Origin: Aquilaria yunnanensis | Lineage: Eukaryota > Streptophyta > Magnoliopsida > Malvales > Thymelaeaceae | NCBI GenBank assembly: GCA_039654915.1 | Contig: CM077598.1 | Location: forward strand, 76,102,041-76,166,040 | DNA: 64,000 nucleotides | Reading direction: 5' to 3' | Shown here: piece by piece, positions 24,393-34,160 of the stretch | How the letters are laid out: each line of letters opens with the position of its first letter | How positions within the stretch are numbered: the stretch's first letter is position 1 | Notes under the pieces: model-generated | Told to the model about the DNA's origin: nothing | What the model saw: only the letters and a program-made list of their open reading frames with translations | The model's database searches: none | Position numbers and translations under genes: made by a program

Positions 24393-25286
24393 TGATAGCC
24401 AAAGGCTGTCGCCTCAATCTGGCCGAATACCCTGCCACAACAACGGCCAGAAGAACTGGCGCTTCCCGGGAATAGGTGGAATCATGCACCTCGGGAGATA
24501 GCCTGAGAGCTCCGAGCCTCGACACGCCAGTAAAACTTGAGGACTCCATTCGCCCCCCAAGGTTGTGAACAACGCGCCTTCGGAAAAGTGGCACCAGACA
24601 TTGCTGCCCGAATATGATATCCCCGAAGGCGGAACCCCCTGGAACTGGGAACCCCCGAACTGAGGGTAGGCTTCCCGAAGAGGCTCTGTCCGAACTAGAG
24701 GACGACCTCGCCCAGGGACCTCGAGAGTACGGCAGGCGCATTTAAGGAAGCATTTAAGGAAGCCTCTGACACGTCCCACCACAGACGTAAAAAGTCGCCC
24801 TGACGCGCAGACGCCATCAGAATCATATCATGGCTCGTCTCAGCACAAGGCTCGAGGCCACCTAGTTACCAACTATCTGTCCCCTACGCCCAGACGTTCA
24901 GGAGCATCCGACCGCACACGTGTCATGATCTGAACGGGCTAGGTATTCCTATATATACAGGAAATAAATACTTGACAGGAAATACAGGAAATAAATACTT
25001 GACAGGAGGTTGGCAGGCCGGAGATACAGCTCCCATACTCTGAGAAAAGACCAGGCGAGACTTTTCTGCCTTTCTCTTTGAGCTAGTGACTTTCTCCTTC
25101 TTCCGGCCACCACTGACTTGGGCGTCGGAGGCTCCCCCCCGGGAAAAACACTCCGGGGGCCTCCTAACCCTGTTTCCCAGTTTTCCAGGTACTCTCCTAG
25201 AGGCGATCCACCTTCCAGGCGTTCTTCCTCCTAGAAGTCTCCTCAACAGTCATCATGACTCACAACGATGAGGCCCTGGGCCATCA
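24393..25286 (+). repeat. 5' LTR of element A
   Basis: 894 bp, TGATAGCC...GGGCCATCA. It is 27 bp longer than the 3' LTR because ACAGGAAATAAATACTTGAC and the bases after it are present twice in tandem, at about 24957-25010, immediately after the TATA box. Other differences from the 3' LTR are single bases near 24531, 24724 and 25141. The gag ATG (25255) is inside the LTR. Confidence 0.97.
24917..24957 (+). promoter_or_regulatory. LTR promoter of element A
   Basis: A G-box (CACGTG, 24917-24922, within CACACGTGTCATG) is followed 27 bases later by a TATA box (TATATATA, about 24950-24957). The same pair is present in the other Tat LTRs of the window, with CTATAAATACC in the C and E subtype. Transcription would start shortly downstream, inside or next to the 27-bp tandem duplication that is unique to this LTR. 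Confidence 0.6.
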
Positions 25287-28200
25287 TTTGGCGCCGTCTG
25301 TGGGAACCCGCTCGCAGATTGCCGTCGTTGAGACTCGGCGTTCTAAGGACAAGGGACTCCCAAGGTCCTCGTCCGCGCCTGAGATACAACCGGCTGCTGA
25401 GCAGACACTCCCAGAGACTTCTACGCCCGAGGAGGACCGCCCTCTGGTAATCACCATGAGCTTCTTGAGGGACTTTCAGCGCTCGGTCGTTGCTGAAATG
25501 ACTCAGCAGATCGACCGAAGATGGCCACAGCAGTCGCAGGCCCAGAAACCCTCCTCATCAACACGCCCTCGGGAGAGAAGCCCCAAGTCTACACACCGCA
25601 GTTCAGAAAGTGGAGATCCTCGCGGAGAATCATCCACAGAAGATATAGCCCTCGGGAAACGGCTTGTGGGACAAACCGGGTCCAAGCGACCGAGAGTCTC
25701 ACAGCGAAGCAGTTCGTCGCCTGAGGTGAGGGCCCTGACCACTCCGCGCCGAACTCGCTCCCCGAAAAGGCGCCGTCGATCACCCTCCCGCGAAAATGGT
25801 CCTAGCGCCACTGCGCTTATGGAAAGGATATTGGCACGGCTGGACAGAGTGGAAAAGCAAGTGACCAGAAAACCCGTTTGGGACAGGCTGTCGGGGGCGT
25901 TATGCGAAGATGGCTCCCCGTTTATTCGCACCGTCGTTGAGGCAGCTATGCCAGGCGACTTCAGAGTGCCTAGGCTGGAGATCTATGATGGCCGGACTGA
26001 TCCACAGGCCCATCTGACGAAGTACAGGCGGAGCATGATAATGCACGGAGCTGATGACGCTACCATGTGCAAATGCTTTGAAGTCACCCTCACGGGCCCA
26101 GCAACAGCATGGTACAATTCGTTGCCCCCAGGGACTATCACTGAGTTTCAGGAGTTGTCCACAGCCTTTACCCAGCAGTTCATTGGGAGCAGGCCGACGG
26201 CCAAAATGCCTGTACAGATGTTCGACATAGAGCAGAGAAACGGAGAGACGATCCGAGACTATGTCGAACGATTCAACAGGGAAGCACTCAGCGTCCCGGA
26301 CTTCCGGCCCGAAATCCGCATCCTCGCTATGACACGGGGCCTTCGGCGTGACTCACAGCTGTTCTACGAGTTCTCAAAGGACCCCCCGGAGACCCTCGGA
26401 GAATTTTACCGAAGGGCAGAGCAGCACATGACAGCCGAGGAATTGAGGATGGCGGGGCCGAAGTCTGATCATCACCGCGCCGAAGGGTCCAGCCAGCAAG
26501 CTCGGTATCTTTCTGAACACACAGGTCGACCACGGCGAATGCGAGGAAAGAAACCTCAAAGTTTCACACCCTTGAGCACGACACGGACCAACATTCTCAT
26601 GGCGCTGGAAAGGCAAGGGACGCAGATTCGGCGGCCAAAGGCCATGGCCGCCGATAATAAGAAGAATGCCAAGAAGTTCTGCCAGTTTCATCGCGACCAC
26701 GGTCATGACACCGAAGACTGCTTCCAGCTGAAGAAGTACATAGAGTCGCTGATCAAACAGGGCCAACTTCGCAAGTATCTGCGGATGCCCTCCCCTAAAG
26801 GCAGAAAAGAGGAGGAAGAGAGGGCCGAAAACGAGGACTATGACTCCGACAGGCGGAGAAACAGAAGTCCAAAAAGGCGCCTCCCACCTCCAGTAGGGGT
26901 CATCCAAACCATCACCACGGGGCTCCCATCCTCGGAAAGAAAGCGGAAGGCCAGAGAAATTGCTGTTATGGAGTATCAAAGTCCATCAAAGAAATTGGCT
27001 CGCAAAGATGGCTCCACTGTCGTCTTCCCCCACGACGACCCGCTGCTGATAATGGCGAGAATAGGGAACTGGGACGTCAAGAGAGTGTTGCTTGATGATG
27101 GCTCAAACGCTGACGTCCTATTCTCGCACTTACTGCCGAGCCTGGGCATCACCAGCAGCGAGCTGAAACCTGTCACCACGCCCACCTTCGGCGTTGGGCC
27201 ATCCGAACTACCCGTCCTCGGATGGATCGACCTCCCTTTGATGATGAAAGGCACTTCGGTAGACGGAGCAGCTGAGTTGTACGCGTCCACAATGACAAGA
27301 TTCATCGTCATGGATGTCCCGTCTTCGTACAACGCCATCCTTGGAAGGCAGACTCAGGGGAACCTGCACATTCGCCCCGATGTGAAGTACTTGACTGTCA
27401 CATTCGCCACCAAGGATGGAGATGCAGAGGTCTTCATCGACCAAGCCGAGGTAAGAAAGGTGTTTGTAAAAACACGAAAGGCTCCGGCAAACAGCTCTAC
27501 ACAAACGGTGGAGGCAAAGGCGCAGGAGAAAGGCAAAGAAGGAGATCCCGCAGAAGCAGAAACGGAAGCAGTAGATCTTGTCCCAGGACAATCTACCCGA
27601 ATAGGGAAGAGCTTGGCCAAAGGTGATAAGGAAAATCTTGTATCCTTTCTGCTAAAAAATAAAGATCTGTTTGCCTACTCGCCGAAAGACATGCCAGGAG
27701 TGAACCCTGGCATAATACAGCACAGCCTCAAAGTAAGCCCGGAAGCAAAACCTGTCAGGCAAAAGAAACGGAGCATCTCAGCCCACAAAAGCAACTTTGT
27801 GAAAACCGAAGTCCAGCGCCTACTGGATGCTGAAGTTATCAGGGAGGTCAAATACCCCGAATGGTTAAGCAACGTGGTCATCGCCACAAAAGAAGGTAGC
27901 AGCAAACTCCGGATGTGCATTGATTTCAGAAACTTGAACGATGCTTGCCCGAAAGACTCATTTCCCCTCCCGCCAATAGATCAACTGGTAGATTCAACGG
28001 CCGAATACGGGCTCCTGAGCTTCCTAGATGCCTTCAGCGGCTACCATCAGATAAGGATGGACCCGGAAGATGAAGAGAAAACTGCCTTCATCACCGAGGG
28101 AGGAACGTACTGCTATATAAGAATGCCCTTCGGGCTGAAAAATGCAGGAGCCACCTACCAGAGACCGATGAACAAGGTCTTTAAAGACCAAATGGGGAGA

Positions 28201-30753
28201 AACATGGAAGTATATGTTGACGATATGATAGTAAAAAGCAAGCTGCCCGGCTACCACGTTGCAGATTTGGAGGAAACCTTCCAAAAGCTCAGAGCCTTCG
28301 GGATTCGCCTTAACCCCGAGAAGTGTATGTTCGGGGTGACATCGGGAAAATTCCTTGGGTACATGGTATCCGAAAGAGGCATCGACGCCAATCCTGAGAA
28401 GATTAAGGCTCTGCTTGAGTTCCGAACTCCTGCCACAGTGAAAGACGTGCAGAGACTAACCGGAAGAATAACCTCTCTGAGCAGGTTTATTTCCAGGTAC
28501 GGAGATAGGTGTCGACCTTTCTTCAAAGTCCTCACAAAGGCAGCAAAGATGGAAGGCGACCTCGGAAGAAATAATCATCTCTGGGAAGGAGATTGCCAAA
28601 AGGCCTGGGAAGAACTCAAAGTCTACCTGGCCAGCCTGCCGACTCTGCGGCAACCTCGGGAGGGAGAACCCCTCGTACTATACCTCGCCGTCACAGAAAA
28701 GGCCGTGAGCTCGGTCCTGATAAAAGAAGAAGGGCCGAAACAATGGCCGGTCTACTATGTCAGCAAGTCCCTGCATGGCGCCGAAGTCAGGTACCCTTTG
28801 CTTCAAAAAGCTATATACGCCTTGGTGCTTGCAGGAAGAAGACTACGACCATATTTCCAGGCTCACCCCATCATCGTCCGAAGTAGTCTACCACTACGGG
28901 ATGTCATGAAGAGAGTTGATCATTCGGGAAGGCTCTCCAAGTGGTGCATAGAGCTTGGCGAACACGAAATCACGTATGAGCCTCGAAAGGCCATAAAAGC
29001 CCAAGCATTGGCAGATTTTATCGCCGAAATACCCACCACTGAGGAGAACCACTCAGATCCGAAAGAAGGGGAGCCAGAATGGACCTTGCATGTTGACGGA
29101 GCCTCGGGGTCCGAACACCAGGGAGCTGGAATAGTTATCAGAGGACCCGAAGGCCTAGAGGTGATGAAGGCTATCAAGTTCAGCTTCAACGTCACCAATA
29201 ATGTGGCTGAGTATGAAGCCCTCATAGCGGGATTACGCTTGGCCAGAAAGATTGGCGTGAGAAGCTTAAGGGCTCACAGCGATTCCCAGCTGGTAGTTCG
29301 GCAGACGGCAGGAGATTATGGGGCGAAGGACCCCATCTTGGCAAAATACCACGAGCTGGTAAGAAATCTCATCCAAGAGTTTGACGCCGTACGGATCGAA
29401 AATGTACCCCGGCGGAATAACACTGAGGCAGATTGCTTAGCAAAGTCCAAAACATACACCGAGGTGCTACACCATCCAAGCATCTCCGTGCTAAGCGTAA
29501 CGACCTCGGGAATGGGCTGGAAGGACCCCATAAAGAGATACCTCGCAGAGAATGAGCTTCCCGAAGACGCCGGCAATGCTGCAAGACTGCGAAGACGTGC
29601 CGGAAGATTCTTCCTGATTGGTGAAGAGTTATATCGGCAAGGATATGCAAATCCGCTGCAGAGATGTGTGGGCGAAGAGGATACTGAGATGGTCCTCGAA
29701 GAAGTCCACGAAGGCATGTGCGGCTCGCACGTTGGAACTGATGCCCTTGCAGCAGTGATACTCCGCCAAGGATACTTCTGGCCTACCCTGAGAAAGGACG
29801 CAAGGCAGTTCGTCCAGAAGTGCGGTAGTTGCCAGAGACATGCAAAAATCCAGAGGATACCCTCGGAAATGGTAACGTCGGCAGACTATCCTTGGCCCTT
29901 CGCAGTCTGGGGTATAGACCTCATTGGGCCACTCCCCACAGCGCCCGGAGGCGTGAAATTCTGCGTGGTAGCAGTGGACTATTTCTCAAAGTGGGTAGAG
30001 GCAGAACCACTAGCAACTATCTCGGCAAAAGAAGTGCAGAAGTTCGTGTGGAAAAACATCGTATGCAGATTTGGCATACCGAGGGTACTAGTAGCTGATA
30101 ATGGATCCCAGTTCATAGACAAAGGATTCCAGGAATTCATCAGCGACCTCGGAATAAAGATGCACTTCGCCCCAGTAGCTCACCCCCAAAGCAATGGGCA
30201 GGTGGAAGTATCAAACAGGACCATAAAAGATGGCCTGAAAAAGAGACTTGGGGAAGCCAAGGGGAAATGGCCAGGAGAACTCCAAAGTGTATTGTGGAGC
30301 TACCGAACGACGCCACGAAGAGCCACAGGGGAAACTCCCTTCTCACTCGTCTTCGGAACAGAGGCCATTATCCCAATAGAGATAGTTCAGCCTTCAATAC
30401 GGGTGCAAGTATTTGATGAAGGCGGAAACGACCTCGGCCTAAGAACCAAGCTCGACCTTGTGGCCGAACACAGAGAAATAGCCGAGCTGAGAAGAAAAGC
30501 TTTCCAGCAAAGAGTGGCCGCGGCTATCAACTTAAAAGCCAGGCCAAAAGAAATCAAAAAAGGAGACCTCGTTCTCCGAAAGGCCGACTTCGCACCCCGA
30601 AGGCCAGCTCACGGAGTACTTCGCACAAATTGGGAAGGACCTTATCTGGTTCTCGCCGAAGTACGAAAAGGCGTGTACAAGCTTGGCGACGCCGAAGGCG
30701 TAGAATTGAAAAACACTTGGCATTCAGATGCCTTGAAAAAATTCTACGCCTAA
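25255..30753 (+). CDS. Gag-pol polyprotein of element A, intact
   Basis: Single frame of 1832 residues. Gag core about 231-400 (PGDFRVPRLEIYDGRTDP...). Zinc knuckle C476-x2-H479-x4-H484-x4-C489, with His in place of the second Cys. Protease active site D614-D615-G616-S617. Reverse transcriptase about 840-1020 with YVDD at 987-990. The first RNase H (about 1135-1265) lacks the usual Asp and Glu (VTEKAVSS, PLLQKAIYAL). A second, archaeal-type RNase H follows with D1281, E1319 and D1343. Integrase has an HHCC finger (about 1485-1525) and D1555, D1615, E1651, an exact D,D35E spacing; no chromodomain follows. P971 replaces a leucine kept in B, C and K. The dual RNase H and lack of chromodomain place it in the Tat lineage. 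An alternative start is the Met of MSFLRDF about 67 codons in. Confidence 0.96.
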   Translation: MTHNDEALGHHLAPSVGTRSQIAVVETRRSKDKGLPRSSSAPEIQPAAEQTLPETSTPEEDRPLVITMSFLRDFQRSVVAEMTQQIDRRWPQQSQAQKPSSSTRPRERSPKSTHRSSESGDPRGESSTEDIALGKRLVGQTGSKRPRVSQRSSSSPEVRALTTPRRTRSPKRRRRSPSRENGPSATALMERILARLDRVEKQVTRKPVWDRLSGALCEDGSPFIRTVVEAAMPGDFRVPRLEIYDGRTDPQAHLTKYRRSMIMHGADDATMCKCFEVTLTGPATAWYNSLPPGTITEFQELSTAFTQQFIGSRPTAKMPVQMFDIEQRNGETIRDYVERFNREALSVPDFRPEIRILAMTRGLRRDSQLFYEFSKDPPETLGEFYRRAEQHMTAEELRMAGPKSDHHRAEGSSQQARYLSEHTGRPRRMRGKKPQSFTPLSTTRTNILMALERQGTQIRRPKAMAADNKKNAKKFCQFHRDHGHDTEDCFQLKKYIESLIKQGQLRKYLRMPSPKGRKEEEERAENEDYDSDRRRNRSPKRRLPPPVGVIQTITTGLPSSERKRKAREIAVMEYQSPSKKLARKDGSTVVFPHDDPLLIMARIGNWDVKRVLLDDGSNADVLFSHLLPSLGITSSELKPVTTPTFGVGPSELPVLGWIDLPLMMKGTSVDGAAELYASTMTRFIVMDVPSSYNAILGRQTQGNLHIRPDVKYLTVTFATKDGDAEVFIDQAEVRKVFVKTRKAPANSSTQTVEAKAQEKGKEGDPAEAETEAVDLVPGQSTRIGKSLAKGDKENLVSFLLKNKDLFAYSPKDMPGVNPGIIQHSLKVSPEAKPVRQKKRSISAHKSNFVKTEVQRLLDAEVIREVKYPEWLSNVVIATKEGSSKLRMCIDFRNLNDACPKDSFPLPPIDQLVDSTAEYGLLSFLDAFSGYHQIRMDPEDEEKTAFITEGGTYCYIRMPFGLKNAGATYQRPMNKVFKDQMGRNMEVYVDDMIVKSKLPGYHVADLEETFQKLRAFGIRLNPEKCMFGVTSGKFLGYMVSERGIDANPEKIKALLEFRTPATVKDVQRLTGRITSLSRFISRYGDRCRPFFKVLTKAAKMEGDLGRNNHLWEGDCQKAWEELKVYLASLPTLRQPREGEPLVLYLAVTEKAVSSVLIKEEGPKQWPVYYVSKSLHGAEVRYPLLQKAIYALVLAGRRLRPYFQAHPIIVRSSLPLRDVMKRVDHSGRLSKWCIELGEHEITYEPRKAIKAQALADFIAEIPTTEENHSDPKEGEPEWTLHVDGASGSEHQGAGIVIRGPEGLEVMKAIKFSFNVTNNVAEYEALIAGLRLARKIGVRSLRAHSDSQLVVRQTAGDYGAKDPILAKYHELVRNLIQEFDAVRIENVPRRNNTEADCLAKSKTYTEVLHHPSISVLSVTTSGMGWKDPIKRYLAENELPEDAGNAARLRRRAGRFFLIGEELYRQGYANPLQRCVGEEDTEMVLEEVHEGMCGSHVGTDALAAVILRQGYFWPTLRKDARQFVQKCGSCQRHAKIQRIPSEMVTSADYPWPFAVWGIDLIGPLPTAPGGVKFCVVAVDYFSKWVEAEPLATISAKEVQKFVWKNIVCRFGIPRVLVADNGSQFIDKGFQEFISDLGIKMHFAPVAHPQSNGQVEVSNRTIKDGLKKRLGEAKGKWPGELQSVLWSYRTTPRRATGETPFSLVFGTEAIIPIEIVQPSIRVQVFDEGGNDLGLRTKLDLVAEHREIAELRRKAFQQRVAAAINLKARPKEIKKGDLVLRKADFAPRRPAHGVLRTNWEGPYLVLAEVRKGVYKLGDAEGVELKNTWHSDALKKFYA
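25289..25308 (+). other. Primer binding site of element A
   Basis: TGGCGCCGTCTGTGGGAACC starts two bases after the LTR. The identical sequence occurs in E and K. It is the tRNA annealing site for minus-strand priming; here it is also translated, as part of the gag frame that starts in the LTR. Confidence 0.85.
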
Positions 30754-30901
30754 GGTTGAGCGGAAGAAGTATGTTGTACAAGAAATATTCTAAGTACAGA
30801 ATGGTCTAGAGAAGAATGGTCTTGAGAAAAATTTTCAAGTATACCAAAATTGTCCAAGACAGATTTCCGCGAAGGTGCTCGCCACGAAAAAAGCGGTTGT
30901 G

Positions 30902-31396
30902 ACTTCCCGAAGCCCCTTGAGCCACTATGCTCGGGAAAAATGGGAAACAAGAATCTTGCAAAGGTACTCAGCATAATCAGTGCAGAGAAAATTTTCCGAA
31001 CACCCTTGAGCGAACATGCTCGGGAGAAAGGGAAAGCAAGAATCTCGCAAAAATACACGCCAAAACAAAAGCAGAGGTAATTTCCGAACACCCTTGAGCG
31101 AACGTGCTCGGGAAAAAGGGCATGAGCAATCTCGTGAAGATTTTCCTAAGTCCCTTGAGCAAATATGCTCGGGACAATAGGAAGACAGAAAAATTTGGCT
31201 AAAGATTTTCCGAAGGCCCTTGAGCGAACATGTTCGGGATAAAAGGAAACAAAAAGCCTGCAAAAGACTTAGCCAAATTTTTGCAAATTTTCCAGAAAGT
31301 CTCTTGAGCGAGCACGCTCGGGACAAAGGAAGGTAAAAAGTTTCTTTGGTTGCAGGTTTTCCGAAAGTCTCTTGAAGCGAACGTGTTCGGGACAGT
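30902..31396 (+). repeat. Hairpin-type tandem repeat array of element A
   Basis: Seven degenerate units with cores such as CTTGAGCGAACATGCTCGGG, at about 30913, 31003, 31089, 31153, 31217, 31303 and 31369. Spacing is irregular, 63-90 bp. Each core can form a short stem (GAGC with GCTC). The array lies in the 770-bp gap between the gag-pol stop (30753) and the antisense gene stop (31526). I found no coding frame in this gap. Confidence 0.88.
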
Positions 31397-31525
31397 GGAA
31401 ATGAAGAAACTTGCAAGAAAGGACTTAGCCGAAAAGATTGTTCATTTAGAGCAAACGCTGCCTTACAAAAGAAGTGTCCAAAGAAGGAGCACGAAGGAGA
31501 AAAATAAGAGGAGCCCTACAGCAAA

Positions 31526-33874
31526 CTAGGGAGAGCCGGGTAGACGAAGACCAGGAAGCTTCAGATGCTCGACCCTGGACCACTGCCACCGAGGTCCCTC
31601 AGGAATATTTAGGCCCTCCAGAAAAGAGAGGTCCAAATCTGGGAACCTCTGCAGCACCTGGTGCCGAGCGAGGCAGAAGCCGTCCTGAAAGGCGACCTTG
31701 GCCATGTCGTCAGAAGTACGTTTTTGAATGCCAAGGACATTGACCTCGTCCCTCAGCTCAGCAACCTCCTCCTCGAGCTCGCTTATCCCCAGCATCTCTC
31801 CGGACTCCTTCTTCAGAGCCTCGACCTCGGCTTGAAGAGCAGTGTTCTCGTCCGTCAAACTCGACGCAAGACTGTCGGAAACAGCCTTGTCCTTGACAAG
31901 ATCTTCATTGGCGGCAAGCAGCTCCTTTACTTGGTCGCCGAGGTCGGAAATCTTCCGGGAGGAGTCCTTTTCAAGTTCTTCTCTTTTCTTCGAGAACTCC
32001 TCCCGAACGGCAGCAAGTTGCTGAGAACAATCCGCTGTCAGCTGCTGGTTGCTGGCGATCACCTTCGCAAGAGAAGCCTTCGCTTCAGTGAGTTCCCGCG
32101 AAGTCGCATCCTTGGAGGCAGCCTGTCTGGCCACCCGAACTCGGAGATAACCAGCGTACTCCAGCAGCTACGGCAAGGCAAAAGTCCAGGTTAGTACAAG
32201 TCTAAACACTTAGAAAATTGAGGAAAAAAGTGTAAAGACTATACCTGAGCAGCATGCTCGGTGACTTTTGCGGCGAGGGCATTATCCCCCGGGTGAGCCG
32301 CCGCAATGGCCCGGAAGGAGGCATCAGTGGTCATCCCCTTCCAAATCTCTTTGGTCATCTTCGGACAATCGTCGGAGAACAGATTCATATCCTCCGTAAT
32401 TGTCCAAAAGGGCTCCAAGGGGATCTTCCCCTCAGGGATTGTGGCATCACGCAGGGCCCGTTTCCTCTCATGAATGGCCCTCCAGCCAACAGTAAGAGGC
32501 TCCCCTGAAAGTGAGAAGGAAGTTAGGAGCAAAAGAAAAATTCGCGAAAGGAAAAGGAGCTGAACTTCGGCTAAAGACATACCTGGAGGAACCTCGGAGA
32601 CAGTGTCCTCGGAATCCTCGGGCCCCTCGGAAGAAAGACCCTTACCCTTCTGCCGGTACCGCTCCTCGGCGGTGGGTACTTCTACCACTACAGTGTTTCT
32701 GGGGGCCTCGAGGTCGGGAAGAGGCACCTCGGCGGAAGTAGCGGGGACCTCGGCCGGTGGAATTTCAACAAGACCAGCGTCTTCGCCAGCTTCTTCTTCC
32801 AAAAGCTCTGGCTGAGGAGACTGGAGAGTTTTCCTAACTCGCTTCGCCGAGGGTCCCGCCCCTGTCGTCTTCCTTCTTCGGGAAGCCGCCTTCTTTGTCT
32901 GCTCCCCCTTCTCCACCTGGCCAGAAAAGAGGGCCTTGTAATAAGCGGCAGCCCCATTGCCCATCTCTGAAAAAGAGAAGAAATATCAGCGTAAGTCCGA
33001 GGAAAAAGTATAAAGGGATGGAAGATTACTCACTTTCGGCAAAAGTTTCGAAAGAAGTCTCCCCCTTAAGGAGCTTGACCAGCCAGGAGTCTTTCCCGGC
33101 GATGGCGGGAGCGGGCATATTGAGGTCAGTCACGTGCTTCTTAACCACTTTCAGCTCCCGAAGGACTTCTTCGGTCATCAACCTCCAGTTGATAGGAAAG
33201 GGGTAAAGAGCACGAGGAGAGACCTCGGGAGCCCAGTCAGCGACTGCCCGAATGCGGGCGTCGAAATCCGCGAACACGGAAGCCAACGGTGGGGTCAGCA
33301 GCATCCTCGGATCGACGACGTCTGCGTTCAGCACTCCCTGAGCCCACCTGGTCGGGACATCAGACCAGTTCTTATCCACCTTGAGGAAAAAGAACTTAGG
33401 CTGCCACCCCCGCCAGCTGTCCTTCGTGTCGAAGGTGAAGGTGAATTTTTTGCTCCCGGATCCCCGAGGTAGCAGGAAATAGAAGCCACCCTTCGGGACC
33501 ACATAGAGCTTGTAGTACTGCATGAAAGTAATGAAGTGGGGCTCTATCCCGAACACGCCACACATGCAGAGGTAGGCGTTAAAGTAGCAGTACGCGTTCG
33601 GGGGAAGCTGGTTCACAGCAATGCCATGGAATTGGCAGAACTCGCAAACCACCTTCGGGGGAGGATACCGAAGACCGGCCTTCAGTTGGGCTCGGAAGAC
33701 GGTAACCTCGTCGCCACGGTTTGAAAAAGCAAAATGGCTAGAACGAGGCAGTCTGGTCACAGCGTAAGACGGAAGAAAGAATTTTTTCTTCCACCTCTCT
33801 AGTTTTTCGGGGGTGGTACAGCAAGGATGGGCCAGAAGAGGTTTCCAGCTCTCGGGAACAGGCATCGCAGACAT
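31526..33874 (-). CDS. Antisense four-exon gene of element A (Transposase_28-like plus coiled coil)
   Basis: Transcribed against gag-pol. Exons in order: 33034-33874 (841 bp), 32583-32966 (384), 32245-32504 (260), 31526-32167 (642); introns of 67, 78 and 77 bp all have GT...AG ends. The spliced frame is 708 codons with no stop. The N-terminal part carries the VFRAQLKAGLRYPPP block near residues 59-73 and a run of aromatic residues through about 175; the segment from exon 2 is rich in Lys, Arg, Glu and Pro; exon 4 gives a coiled coil and a conserved tail. Intron 2 is a multiple of three with no stop, so retention would give 734 residues. I match the N-terminal part to PF04195 by recall. Tat elements are known to carry extra genes at this place; what this one does is not known to me. 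Confidence 0.8.
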
Positions 33875-34160
33875 GAAAAAGAGTTTGAGATGGAAAAGAA
33901 AATAGTTTCCAGAAAAAACTCAGAAGACGAGTTTGGAAAAAACAGCAGTTTTCCAGAAAAACTCAGAAAAACAGAGGAATCAAGTACTCTGGAAATCAAA
34001 ACCCACCAAAAGATTTGCCGGAGGACGCCGTCGTGAAAGTTGGTTGGAAAAAGCTCTGATTAAAGAAGCTCCGCCACAGAAAGCAAGATAAAACGCAAGA
34101 ACAGAGGGCAGAGCAGAAAAAGAGCAGAAAAACAGTAAGTGGGACTTATGATAGAATGGG

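Noticed and set aside
26374..28535. Several open frames of 80-200 codons on the minus strand opposite gag-pol of A (also in B, C and K)
   Set aside because: They lie wholly opposite coding sequence, have no motif, and recur only because gag-pol is conserved; they are shadow frames.
30902..31396. CRISPR array
   Set aside because: Units are degenerate, spacing is irregular, there are no unique equal-length spacers, and the context is a plant retrotransposon.
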